This document shows, piece by piece, positions 17,066 to 25,088 of a DNA stretch of 64,000 nt. Positions within the stretch are counted from its first letter, which is position 1; the number at the start of each line of letters is the position of its first letter. Where the stretch lies: positions 1-64,000 of the forward strand of contig NZ_BAAAUX010000020.1 in the NCBI RefSeq assembly GCF_039534165.1, read 5' to 3'. Position numbers and translations under genes: made by a program. This DNA comes from Saccharopolyspora_D taberi (lineage in GTDB: Bacteria > Actinomycetota > Actinomycetes > Mycobacteriales > Pseudonocardiaceae). Below the pieces are notes generated by a model, which saw nothing but the letters and a program-made list of their open reading frames with translations, searched no databases and had not been told where the DNA came from.

Positions 17066-17263
17066 GCGAGTCTCCTGCGACGTCGGTGTCGGACCCGGTG
17101 ACGATATCGACCTGCGGTAACGCTTGGGGCGGCGCGTCCGGTGAAGTGGCTCACCCGGAAAGCCCAACAACGCCTGGTGAATGCATCAAGGCCAGCGGTT
17201 TTGCGGCCCAACGAGCTTCCGGGGGCCACTCGCAGTGACGAACTCCACTGGTCCAATGGGGAC

Positions 17264-18961
17264 TCAGGCGTCCACGAACGCCTTCTCCGCGCGGGCTCGC
17301 GCGGCGACCACGGCAGTGCAGGCGAACATCACGAGGGCAGCGATCCCCGCCCACAGGCCGAGGCCGGGACCGGAGCCTTCCGCGCGGGCGGCGGTGAGCG
17401 GGAGTTCGAGCACCCGGACCGCCACCACGACCCCGCCGCCGCACAGCAGCGCCGAGGCGCGCGCGGGTCGGCACCGGGGGGCCAGCAGCGCGGCGCCGAT
17501 CACTGCGGTAAGGGCGGCGACCAGACCCCACGACGTCGTGGAGAAGTCGGAGAACACGCCGGGCGGCGTGTAGCCGGGCGCGACGATGACCGGCAGGACC
17601 AGCGACAACGCGCCGAGCACGCCCGCGACGGCGGAGAGCGCGAGCACGGTCCGGTTCACCTCGTTCTCGGTCAGGTCGACGTCGTCGCGTTCGACCCCGC
17701 CCGCCAGCGCGGCGACGATCGCGGCGGCGATGCCCACGAGCACGCCCACACCCGCTGCCCACGCGCCGATCTCGGCGGTCGCTCCGGCGCCCTGGACCGC
17801 AGTGAACACGGTGTCCAGCACCGCCGCCGCGACGAGCGGGAGCACGGACCACGCCACCGTCAGCACGGGGCGGACGAGCAGGGCCAGGCCCGGGACGAGG
17901 ACCGTGATGCCGAGCCCGGCCAGCACCAGACCGGCGGGCCAGAGCATGCGGGCCGAGTACAGCGGCGGCTGGCTCAGGTAGGAAGGCATCTCCAGCTGGG
18001 GCGTCAACGCGGCGAGCACGAACAGCACCCCGGCGATCAGCGCGAGAACACCGGCCGTCGTGAGCAGCCGGGACAGGGTCGGCAGCAGCAGCTCGCCCGC
18101 CTCCGCGTCGGACGGGATCCGGCCCGCGGGCAGCGCCAGGACTGCCAGCGCCACCGCGGCCAGCACCATCAGCACCGGGCCTGCCTCGAAGTGCAGCGCG
18201 TCGACGACCGCTGCCGCGAACACCGGCGGGACGGCCACCCCCGCGATCGCCAGCGCGAGCCCGAGCAGCCCGCCCCGCGCCACATCGGGATCGGCGGAGC
18301 CCGCGACGAATCCGCCGACGCAGGGCACGGCCAGCGCCAGCAGCAGTCCGCCGACGAGCACGACGACCGGCGAGTCGACCGCCGCGCGGGGAAGGAGGTA
18401 CGGGTCGTCGGAGGAGAAGGGCGTCATCAGCGCGCCGACCGCGGCGACGACCGAAGCGCACAGCACCCCGGCGAGCAGGCCCTGCCGCCGGGAGCCCGAG
18501 TCGGCCCCGGAATCACCGGGCTCCCGGCCGCGGAACGCGAGCACCCCGGCGACCACCGTCGCGACGTGACCGGCGATCAGCAGCCAGACGCCGGTGGCGG
18601 GCCTGAGCGGGTCGAGCGTGTTGGGCAGCAGGAGCTCGGGGCGGGCCGCGAGGCCGGCGTCGACGACGAGCTGGAGGTCGAGCACGATCCGGGCGGGCGC
18701 CAGCACCGCCGGGGCGATCAGCACCGCGGCGGCCGTGCCCGGCCTGTCCCGCTGGCCGAACAGCAGCGCGAGCGCGGGCGGGAGCACCGCGAGGACCAGC
18801 AGCAACGGCCAGGACGGGAACGCGGCGGCCAGGTCCGGCTCGACGAGCCCGGCGATCGGGGCCAGGCCGAGCAGCAGCGCGCCGACGGCGGCTGCGGCGA
18901 TCGCGATGGTCGGTTTGGGCGGGTTCCCCGCCGGGCTCGGAGCGTCGGGCCGCGCAGTCAC
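17264..18961 (-). CDS. Polytopic membrane protein of unknown function
   Basis: 565 residues, almost all hydrophobic: roughly 14 to 16 predicted membrane segments separated by short loops rich in Pro and Arg, with a short basic N-terminus and no recognised domain or catalytic motif. The loop near residue 150 (REPGDSGADSGSRRQG) and one near residue 430 (GGVERDDVDLTENEV) are the longest polar stretches. It stands alone on the minus strand upstream of the sucCD operon; the 198 bp between them contain no gene. I do not recognise the family. GTG 18961 is the first start after a stop-rich region. Confidence 0.7.
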   Translation of the reverse strand: MTARPDAPSPAGNPPKPTIAIAAAAVGALLLGLAPIAGLVEPDLAAAFPSWPLLLVLAVLPPALALLFGQRDRPGTAAAVLIAPAVLAPARIVLDLQLVVDAGLAARPELLLPNTLDPLRPATGVWLLIAGHVATVVAGVLAFRGREPGDSGADSGSRRQGLLAGVLCASVVAAVGALMTPFSSDDPYLLPRAAVDSPVVVLVGGLLLALAVPCVGGFVAGSADPDVARGGLLGLALAIAGVAVPPVFAAAVVDALHFEAGPVLMVLAAVALAVLALPAGRIPSDAEAGELLLPTLSRLLTTAGVLALIAGVLFVLAALTPQLEMPSYLSQPPLYSARMLWPAGLVLAGLGITVLVPGLALLVRPVLTVAWSVLPLVAAAVLDTVFTAVQGAGATAEIGAWAAGVGVLVGIAAAIVAALAGGVERDDVDLTENEVNRTVLALSAVAGVLGALSLVLPVIVAPGYTPPGVFSDFSTTSWGLVAALTAVIGAALLAPRCRPARASALLCGGGVVVAVRVLELPLTAARAEGSGPGLGLWAGIAALVMFACTAVVAARARAEKAFVDA

Positions 18962-19549
18962 CGGGCGAAGCTAGCAACCGGAGCAGGGCCTCGGCAGCCC
19001 GCCCGCGCAACTCGGAGCACGGATGTTCACTCGCCGCTTCCCCTCCTGCCGGAATTCACCCGCAAAGGGGGAAGCCCCGGCCGGAAGCGGCCTGCCCGGG
19101 CGGACGTCCGCGGACCGGGCTCGGGGCGCCGCGGCACGTCTCCCTCTGAGCAGTGACGCCCGGATGGAGCACGCCAGGTTGTCCCTCAGAACGGTTTTTT
19201 CTGTGACTTACGACACATTCAGTGACTCTCGGGTGGCCGATGCGCGGAAAACCAATTGCACTGTTCCCTCAATCGTGACCCACTTCCTCGATCACGAAGC
19301 GCCAGGCAGTACCGCTGAGTAGCCTCCCCGCGTTCGCGTCATGACGGTTGGTGATCAAGGTCGGGCGACTGCCCGCGACCACTCCCCGTAGAACCGAGGT
19401 AACTGATCGGGATTTGCCCCTAGGGGATCAGCTTGGTTACTGTCCTCCGGTCCGTTGTCACGGTCTGATCACGAACGCCGGTTCCCCGACCGGCCCGGAA
19501 CCCCGTCCGGTGCCCCGTGGTCAGGCTCCCCGAGACGGAAGGGCAGGCA
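18962..19549. other. 588-bp intergenic region before the M23 peptidase gene
   Basis: No gene that I can support. The stretch 19190-19275 is less GC-rich than its surroundings and probably carries the promoter. At 19399-19440 an imperfect dyad joins GTAACTGATC to GATCAG-cttg-GTTAC around the 10-bp palindrome CCCCTAGGGG, which could be an operator or RNA hairpin. I looked for a c-di-AMP (ydaO-type) riboswitch, common ahead of such peptidases, and could not find its conserved core. Confidence 0.5.
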
Positions 19550-20380
19550 TTGGCTCGACACCGCTCCCCCGGCGGCGAACAATCTTCCCCGGTTCTTGAG
19601 GCGACGCGCCCCGGCGCCGCCTCCGGAACGCGGGGTGCGCACCGGATCCCGTCACCCCCGTCGGTGCTGCGCGGCCGCGTGGTCGTCGCCGCCGTCGCCG
19701 CAGGCGCCTTCGTGGCCGCCGGGCAGTCGATGGCCGCGGGCGAAGGAAACCCCGGCACCGAACACGACGACTTCGAGCTCGCCTCGAACGACGCGGCTGC
19801 CTCGTTCGGCACCGCCGCGGACTCCTACACCGGCATGGGAGGTTCGGCTCCCGCCCCCGAGGTGCTGCCGGTCGCCCAGACCACCGACGGCAGCGCCGAG
19901 CTGGCGAAGCTCAACCGCAGCTCCCAGGTCACCAAGGCGCTCGCCCAGGAAGAGGCCACCCGGATCGCGGCCGAGGAAGCGGCGAAGCGGCCGAAGATCG
20001 TGTCCCCCGCCGCCGGCCGGTTCACCTCCGGCTTCGGTGGCCGCTGGGGCACCACGCACTACGGCATCGACATCGCCAACGCCAAGGGCACGCCGATCGT
20101 CTCGGTCGCCGACGGCACCGTCATCGAGGCGGGACCCGCCAGCGGCTTCGGCCTCTGGGTCCGGGTGCAGCACGACGACGGCACGATCACCGTCTACGGC
20201 CACGTCAACACCATCACGGTGAGCGAGGGCGAGACCGTCAAGGCGGGCGACCAGATCGCCACGATGGGCAACCGCGGCTTCTCCACCGGCACCCACCTGC
20301 ACTTCGAGGTGTGGAACGCCAGCGGGAAGAAGATCAACCCGCTGCCCTGGCTGCAGGAGCGCGGCGTCTCGGTCGCCTGA
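19550..20380 (+). CDS. Secreted M23 (LytM) peptidoglycan endopeptidase
   Basis: 276 residues from a TTG start. An N-terminal signal-anchor-like helix (VVVAAVAAGAFVAAGQSMAA, residues ~44-63) is followed by a Ser/Ala/Glu-rich linker with a short coiled stretch, then the LytM domain (about residue 150 to the end). Zinc and catalytic residues are visible in HYGIDIAN, VYGHVNT and HLHFEVW. It should cut peptide cross-links outside the membrane. TTG 19550 (MARHRSPGG) follows GAAGGGCAGG and gives the N-terminus typical of actinobacterial homologues; GTG 19517 is possible. Its position matches Rv0950c, between sucC and uvrD1. Confidence 0.9.
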   Translation: MARHRSPGGEQSSPVLEATRPGAASGTRGAHRIPSPPSVLRGRVVVAAVAAGAFVAAGQSMAAGEGNPGTEHDDFELASNDAAASFGTAADSYTGMGGSAPAPEVLPVAQTTDGSAELAKLNRSSQVTKALAQEEATRIAAEEAAKRPKIVSPAAGRFTSGFGGRWGTTHYGIDIANAKGTPIVSVADGTVIEAGPASGFGLWVRVQHDDGTITVYGHVNTITVSEGETVKAGDQIATMGNRGFSTGTHLHFEVWNASGKKINPLPWLQERGVSVA

Positions 20381-20401
20381 TCTCCAGCACGACGTAGCAG
20401 G

Positions 20402-20436
20402 CAGCCCCGGCCGGTCCCCCGACCCGGCCGGGGCTG
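20402..20436. terminator. Hairpin between convergent M23 and regulator genes
   Basis: The stem CAGCCCCGGCCGG / CCGGCCGGGGCTG (13 bp, 9-nt loop) lies midway between two converging stop codons. Only TT follows on the plus strand, so termination may be weak or need Rho. Confidence 0.65.
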
Positions 20437-20454
20437 TTGCGCGTCCGCGGTCGG

Positions 20455-20952
20455 TCAGCGCGAACGCTCCTGTTCCTCCCATTCCGCCACCAGCTTGGGC
20501 AGCGCGTGGCGGTAGAACTCGAAGAAGCGCCGCGTCTGGTCCAGCCGGGCACCGGCGCGGCTGTCCTCGCCGACCGCGGCCAGGCCGTCGGCCAGCGTCC
20601 GCTCGAATCCGCGAAGCATCTCGTCGCGGTTGGTCAGGTTGTGGAACCACATGTCGTCCCGGACGACGTAGTGGTCGCGGCGCTGCCCCGGCTCCCGCTC
20701 GCGCGTGACCAGGTGGATCTGCTCCAGGTAGCGAACCGCGCCGGAGACCGCCGCCGGGCTGATGCCGAGCAGCTCGGCCAGTTCGGACGCCGTCCTGGTC
20801 CCGTTCTCGGCCGCGAGGATGCCGACGAACACCCGGGCGGCCATCCGCGGCATGCCGCTGTTGGCCAGGTCCAGGGCGAACCGCTCGATGAAGCGGAGCA
20901 CGGCGTCGTCCTGCCTGCGCTCGGGCTGTTCCTCGACATGTTCTTCGCTCAC
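20455..20952 (-). CDS. MarR/GbsR-type transcriptional regulator
   Basis: 165 residues. The winged helix-turn-helix is centred on TASELAELLGISPAAVSGAV with a wing at REREPGQRRDHYVV. The preceding AVLRFIERFALDLANSGMPR and the C-terminal helical dimerisation region match GbsR-like MarR proteins, often repressors of neighbouring genes. GTG 20952 was chosen because similarity starts just after it and the AT-rich operator region lies immediately upstream. It is divergent from the methyltransferase-glycosyltransferase operon, which it probably controls. Confidence 0.85.
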   Translation of the reverse strand: MSEEHVEEQPERRQDDAVLRFIERFALDLANSGMPRMAARVFVGILAAENGTRTASELAELLGISPAAVSGAVRYLEQIHLVTREREPGQRRDHYVVRDDMWFHNLTNRDEMLRGFERTLADGLAAVGEDSRAGARLDQTRRFFEFYRHALPKLVAEWEEQERSR

Positions 20953-20975
20953 ACCACTGAGTTTATACGGTTCTC

Positions 20976-20999
20976 TTATTTCATGATTTTGTGAAATGA
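20976..20999. promoter_or_regulatory. Palindromic operator in the divergent MarR/methyltransferase promoter
   Basis: TTATTTCA and TGAAATGA are separated by 8 bp (TGATTTTG) in an AT-rich island. The dyad sits between the two divergent starts, just upstream of TAGCGT at 21003-21008, a possible -10 element 7 bp before the ATG at 21016. That spacing would give a leaderless mRNA. The site is a natural target for the adjacent regulator; this is inference. Confidence 0.6.
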
Positions 21000-21015
21000 G
21001 TGTAGCGTAAGCCGC

Positions 21016-21822
21016 ATGGCCGAACAGATCAGGTTGACCGGCGCGCAGGAGACCCTGATGGGCACCCTGCACGCCAAGGCGGTCGACGCGTGCACCGCCG
21101 ATCCGGTGCTCGGCGATGCCATCGCACTCGATCTCTCGAAGCGCATCGACTACGACTTCCGGCGGCTGAAGATGAAGCCCGCGGACCGGATGGCGGTGGT
21201 GCTCCGGACGAACCGGCTCGACGCCTGGGTGCGCCGGTTCCTCGCCGGCCACCCCGACGCCGTGGTGCTGCACCTGGGCTGCGGGCTCGACGCCCGCGCG
21301 TTCCGGATCGACGCGCCGGTGGAGTGGTTCGACGTCGACCACCCCGACGTGATCGAACTGCGGGACCGGCTGTTCCCGTCCCGGGACGGCTACCGCACGA
21401 TCGCCGCGTCAGTCACCGAAACCGGCTGGCTGGAGCAGATCCCGGCCGACCGGACGACGCTGGTCATCGCCGAGGGCCTGCTGATGTACCTCGGGCAGCT
21501 CGACGCGGTCGGGCTGCTGCGCCGGATGACCGACCGCTTCCCGGACGGGGAGATGATGTTCGACGCGGTGCGGCCGTGGGTGCTGCGCCTGTCCCGCTAC
21601 TCGGGTTTCCTCCGCGTGACCGGCGCGTCCTTCGGCTGGGCCGTCGGCGATCCGCACGACGTCGAACGCCAGGTGCCGGGACTGCGGCTGGTCGCCGAGC
21701 ACTCGCCGGTGACCGACCCGGAACTGGTGCGGATGCCTGCCGCCGAGCGCCTCAGCGCCCGCGCCATGGCGCCCATCGCACCCCTGCGCAACGCGATCCG
21801 GTTGCTGCGCTACCGGTTCTGA
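21016..21822 (+). CDS. Class I SAM O-methyltransferase, TcmP/leucine carboxyl methyltransferase family
   Basis: 268 residues. VVLHLGCGLDARAFR near residue 78 is the SAM-binding glycine loop; WFDVDHPDVIELR carries the acidic residue for the ribose; LVIAEGLLMYL is the family post-loop motif. Members methylate carboxyl or hydroxyl groups of polyketides and other natural products (TcmP type). No Shine-Dalgarno is visible, which fits a leaderless start. It is the first gene of a three-gene operon and about 45% like the third gene by eye. Confidence 0.87.
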   Translation: MAEQIRLTGAQETLMGTLHAKAVDACTADPVLGDAIALDLSKRIDYDFRRLKMKPADRMAVVLRTNRLDAWVRRFLAGHPDAVVLHLGCGLDARAFRIDAPVEWFDVDHPDVIELRDRLFPSRDGYRTIAASVTETGWLEQIPADRTTLVIAEGLLMYLGQLDAVGLLRRMTDRFPDGEMMFDAVRPWVLRLSRYSGFLRVTGASFGWAVGDPHDVERQVPGLRLVAEHSPVTDPELVRMPAAERLSARAMAPIAPLRNAIRLLRYRF

Positions 21823-21833
21823 GGAGATGCGGC

Positions 21834-23093
21834 ATGAGAATCGTGATCCACTCGTTCGGTACCCGCGGTGATCTTGCGCCGTTCACCGGGCTCGGCGCCC
21901 GGCTCCAGCAGGCCGGGCACGAGGTCGCCGTCGGCGTGCACGAATCCTTCGCCCCGATGGTGCGGGCTGCCGGGCTGGAGCACCGGCCGCTCGCGGGCGA
22001 CGTGCGCGCGCTGCTCGCCGGGGACACCGGCCGGGAGCTCGAACGCGGCGGCGCCGGGGTCCGGTGGATGACCAGGACGATGTCCAAAGCAGGCAGCTAC
22101 AACGAGACCATGAACCAGCTCGGCGAGAGCATCGCCGAGGCCAGCCGGGACGCAGACCTGCTGCTCCTGCACCGGGGAACGCTGTTCCACGGCTACGTCG
22201 TCGCCAAGGCGATGGGCATCCGGAGCATGCTCACCGACCTGTTCCCCAGTTCGCTGGCCGTTACCGGGGAGTTCCCGCCGGTCATGTTCGGCGCGCGGTC
22301 GTTCGGCAGGTGGGGCAACCGGGCGCTCGCGACCGGATTCCCGCGCCTGGTCTCGCCGCTGCTCGGGTTCGCCAAGGATTTCCAGCGCCGCATGGGGGTT
22401 CCGGCCGTCGGGCTCAGCGGCACCTACCGCGAGATCGACCGGTCGCGGTGGCCGATCCTGCACGGGTTCAGCCCGCTGATCGTGCCCCGGCCCGCGGACT
22501 GGCGGCCGGGCATCGACGTCGTCGGCTACTGGTGGCCGCGGCCGGACCCGGCGTGGCAGCCGCCCGCCGAACTCGTGGACTTCCTGGAGTCCGGTCCGCC
22601 GCCGGTGTACTTCGGGTTCGGCAGCATGGCGCAGAACAACCGCGAACGGCTGTCGGAGGTCGTCACCGAGGTGGTGCGCCGGACGAAGGTGCGCGCGGTC
22701 GTGCAGGCCGGGTGGTCCGGGCTTTCCGCCGCGGGGGACGACGTGCTCGCCATCGGCGACGCCCCGCACGAGTGGCTGTTTCCGCGGATGGCCGCGGTCG
22801 TGCACCACGGCGGCGCGGGCACGACCGGCGCGGGGCTGCGGGCGGGCGTCCCGGCGGTCGCCGTGACCGTGCTGGGCGACCAGCCGTTCTGGGGTGAGCG
22901 GATGACCCGCGCCGGGGTCAGCCCGGGCTGGACGACGTTGAACTCGCTGACCGCCGAACGGCTCGCCGAACTCGTCGGCGCCGCCGTGACCGATCCCGCG
23001 CACCAGCGGCGAGCGCGGGAACTCGCCGAGGGGATCGCCACCGAGGACGGCGCGGGGCGCGTGGTCGACGTGGTGAGCAGGATGGAGTCATGA
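21834..23093 (+). CDS. GT1-family glycosyltransferase (MurG/UGT-like)
   Basis: 419 residues, GT-B fold. The N-terminal acceptor domain starts RIVIHSFGTRGDLAPFTGLG; the C-terminal donor domain holds VYFGFGSMA, the signature APHEWLFPRMAAVVHHGGAG and the closing GDQPFWGERM. This pattern is shared with sterol and antibiotic glucosyltransferases of the vancomycin GtfA/UGT80 type, which attach a nucleotide-sugar glycosyl unit to a small molecule. GAGGAG lies 8 nt before the ATG. It is 11 bp behind the first methyltransferase and overlaps the second by 4 bp (ATGA). Confidence 0.9.
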   Translation: MRIVIHSFGTRGDLAPFTGLGARLQQAGHEVAVGVHESFAPMVRAAGLEHRPLAGDVRALLAGDTGRELERGGAGVRWMTRTMSKAGSYNETMNQLGESIAEASRDADLLLLHRGTLFHGYVVAKAMGIRSMLTDLFPSSLAVTGEFPPVMFGARSFGRWGNRALATGFPRLVSPLLGFAKDFQRRMGVPAVGLSGTYREIDRSRWPILHGFSPLIVPRPADWRPGIDVVGYWWPRPDPAWQPPAELVDFLESGPPPVYFGFGSMAQNNRERLSEVVTEVVRRTKVRAVVQAGWSGLSAAGDDVLAIGDAPHEWLFPRMAAVVHHGGAGTTGAGLRAGVPAVAVTVLGDQPFWGERMTRAGVSPGWTTLNSLTAERLAELVGAAVTDPAHQRRARELAEGIATEDGAGRVVDVVSRMES

Positions 23094-23905
23094 CGGAACG
23101 GATCGACCTCACCGGGGCACCGGAGACCATGCTGGCGACGCTGTACCTGCGGGCGCTGGACAGCCGGTCGCCGGACAGCATCCTGGGCGACCGGCAGGCC
23201 GCCGAAGCGGTGGACCGCATCGACTACGACTTCGCGAAGTTCCGGGTCCGGCAGAAGGACGCGCCTTCGGTCGCGATCCGCGCCAAGGTGCTCGACCAGT
23301 GGGTCTCCCGGTGCCTCGACGCGCGGCCGGAGGTCACCGTCATGCACCTGGGGTGCGGGCTGGACAGCCGGGTGGACCGCGTCGATCCACCCGCGAGCGT
23401 CCGCTGGTACGACGTGGACTACCCGGAGGTCATCGAGCTCCGGCGCAGGCTTTATCCGGCACGGCCGCATTACGAGACGATCGGGTCGTCGGTGACCGCG
23501 CCCGGTCTGCTCGACCGGATTCCGGGAGACCTGCCGGTGCTGGTGGTCGCCGAAGGGCTGACGATGTACCTGCCACCGCACGGGGGCATCCGGCTGCTGC
23601 ATCGGATCACGAAGCACTTCCCCAGCGGTGACATGCTTTTCGACGCCTTCAGCACCCTCGGGGTGAAGCTGTCCAACCGGGCCAACCCGGTCGTGGTCAG
23701 TTCGAGATCCCGGCTGTCGTGGGGAATCGACGACCCCCGCGCGCTGGAGGCCAGCGTGCCGGGTCTGGAACTGGTCACGGAGTGGGCGTTCACCGACGCA
23801 CCCGAGATGGACCGGTACTCCTGGCTGCTCCGGCAAGTTCTGCGCGGGGCGGCCAGGATCACCGCGTTCCGCCGCATGGGGCGGCTTCTGCACTACCGCT
23901 TTTGA
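23090..23905 (+). CDS. Class I SAM O-methyltransferase, TcmP family (paralogue)
   Basis: 271 residues. Same layout as the gene at 21016: VMHLGCGLDSRVDRV (SAM loop), WYDVDYPEVIELRRRLYP, VLVVAEGLTMYLPPHGG, and a similar LLHYRF end (LLRYRF in the other). The start overlaps the glycosyltransferase stop, so translation is coupled. The two methyltransferases flank the glycosyltransferase and are clearly duplicates that diverged, which suggests two different positions methylated on one acceptor, or one on the sugar. Confidence 0.87.
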   Translation: MTERIDLTGAPETMLATLYLRALDSRSPDSILGDRQAAEAVDRIDYDFAKFRVRQKDAPSVAIRAKVLDQWVSRCLDARPEVTVMHLGCGLDSRVDRVDPPASVRWYDVDYPEVIELRRRLYPARPHYETIGSSVTAPGLLDRIPGDLPVLVVAEGLTMYLPPHGGIRLLHRITKHFPSGDMLFDAFSTLGVKLSNRANPVVVSSRSRLSWGIDDPRALEASVPGLELVTEWAFTDAPEMDRYSWLLRQVLRGAARITAFRRMGRLLHYRF

Positions 23906-23924
23906 TCAGCCGGCGTCCCGCGGC

Positions 23925-24944
23925 CTACCGGCTCGGCACGTAGGCGAGGCCGTGGGCGCCCGGCTCGCCCTTGCGCGCGACCGGCAGTTCCCCGACCAGT
24001 TCGAGGTTTTCCAGGTCGACCACCGCGACCGTCGACGAAACAGCCGCCGACACGTACGCCCGGCTGCCGTCGGGCGAGGAGCTGGTGGTGAGCGGGAACT
24101 TCCCGACCTCGACGGTGCCCAGCAGTTCGTAGGTCTCCGGCGCGAAGACCGACAGCCTGCCGCTTTCCTGGACACCGAGGGTGGAATCGGCGCCCGGGGA
24201 CATGACGACCTCGCCCACGAGCAGCAGTCCCGTCGAGGTGACGTGGACGGGGAAGACCTGGTGCTCCAGCGGCAGGGTCCGGATGACGGCGTTGGTCGCG
24301 GTGTCGATGATCCGAATGCCCGGTTCCGCCGTGTCTCCGGCGAAGTCGCCGTACGGGGTCGCGACGCAGACGTGCTTGCCGTCCGGCGTGATGGCGAGAC
24401 CCTCGCTGCCGGGCACCTCGACCCTGGCGAGGAAGGTGTCGGTTTCGAGGTCGACGACCGAGACGTACGGGGCTTCCTTGTTGGTGGCGAAGCCGCGCCG
24501 GCCGTCCGGGGTGATGTCGAACCAGTGCGGTCCGGGCGCCATCGTGTCGATCCGGCCGACGCGTTCGCGGGACCCGGTGTCGAGGACGACCACGCCGCCG
24601 GGCAGTTCGTCGGTGGCCTCCACGCTGATGTAGAGCCGCTGCCGCCCGCGGTCGAGCGCCAGGCCGTGCGGTCCGTGCTCGGGCGAGAGGTCGATCGAGT
24701 CGATGATCCGCCGCTGGTCCGGATCGATGACGACGAGTTCGCGGGCCCGTCCGCTGTTGGCGTGGTAGTAGCCCGAGTGGTACGCGTTCGTGCAGTACAG
24801 GATCCGGTGGTCGGGGTCGAAGCACAGCTCGTGCGGTTCCGCCGGAACCTCCAGGACGTCGAGCAGTTCGTGCGTGACCGCGTCGAAGAAGTTGACCGTG
24901 GGTCCGCTCTGGCTCACGACGGCCAGCACGTCACCGTTGCGCAT
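23925..24944 (-). CDS. YVTN/40-residue-repeat beta-propeller protein (YncE-like)
   Basis: 339 residues. Seven or so repeats of the type xxxVVDLExxxxVGxLPVxxx-G-LAxxPDG are spread through the chain: VLAVVSQSGPTVNFFDA, ELCFDPDHRILYCTN, HGLALDRGRQRLYISV, WFDITPDGRRGFATN, GLAITPDGKHVCVA, and TSSSPDGSRAYVS. Such propellers bind partners or small molecules; the enzymatic role, if any, is unknown. No signal peptide is visible, unlike many relatives. AGGAG lies 7 nt before the ATG. It is divergent from a LysR gene 144 bp away, its likely regulator. Confidence 0.85.
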   Translation of the reverse strand: MRNGDVLAVVSQSGPTVNFFDAVTHELLDVLEVPAEPHELCFDPDHRILYCTNAYHSGYYHANSGRARELVVIDPDQRRIIDSIDLSPEHGPHGLALDRGRQRLYISVEATDELPGGVVVLDTGSRERVGRIDTMAPGPHWFDITPDGRRGFATNKEAPYVSVVDLETDTFLARVEVPGSEGLAITPDGKHVCVATPYGDFAGDTAEPGIRIIDTATNAVIRTLPLEHQVFPVHVTSTGLLLVGEVVMSPGADSTLGVQESGRLSVFAPETYELLGTVEVGKFPLTTSSSPDGSRAYVSAAVSSTVAVVDLENLELVGELPVARKGEPGAHGLAYVPSR

Positions 24945-25088
24945 TGAGGTTCTCCTGGTTTCGGATCGGCCCGCTTTCGCGGGGTCACCACCACCTTCGG
25001 CCGGTCCGCGGATTGCCGCCAGCACATCCTCGATACGGAGGCATTGCCCGGAGCGGAACAATGCAGGCCAACCGTCCGAGGAGGGGGA

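Noticed and set aside
17141..19156. A 671-codon frame on the plus strand opposite the polytopic membrane protein
   Set aside because: It is rich in Arg, Gly and Gln, lacks any domain, and mirrors the high-GC third-position pattern of the minus-strand gene.
19023..19322. A 99-codon frame in the M23 upstream region
   Set aside because: No similarity, no ribosome-binding site, and it crosses the AT-rich probable promoter.
19200..19549. c-di-AMP (ydaO-type) riboswitch before the M23 peptidase
   Set aside because: Commonly found ahead of such genes, but the conserved core segments could not be located; only unspecific dyads are visible.
25044..25088. Longer start for the LysR gene
   Set aside because: The ATG at 25089 has an excellent ribosome-binding site and the family N-terminus; the extension has no similarity.
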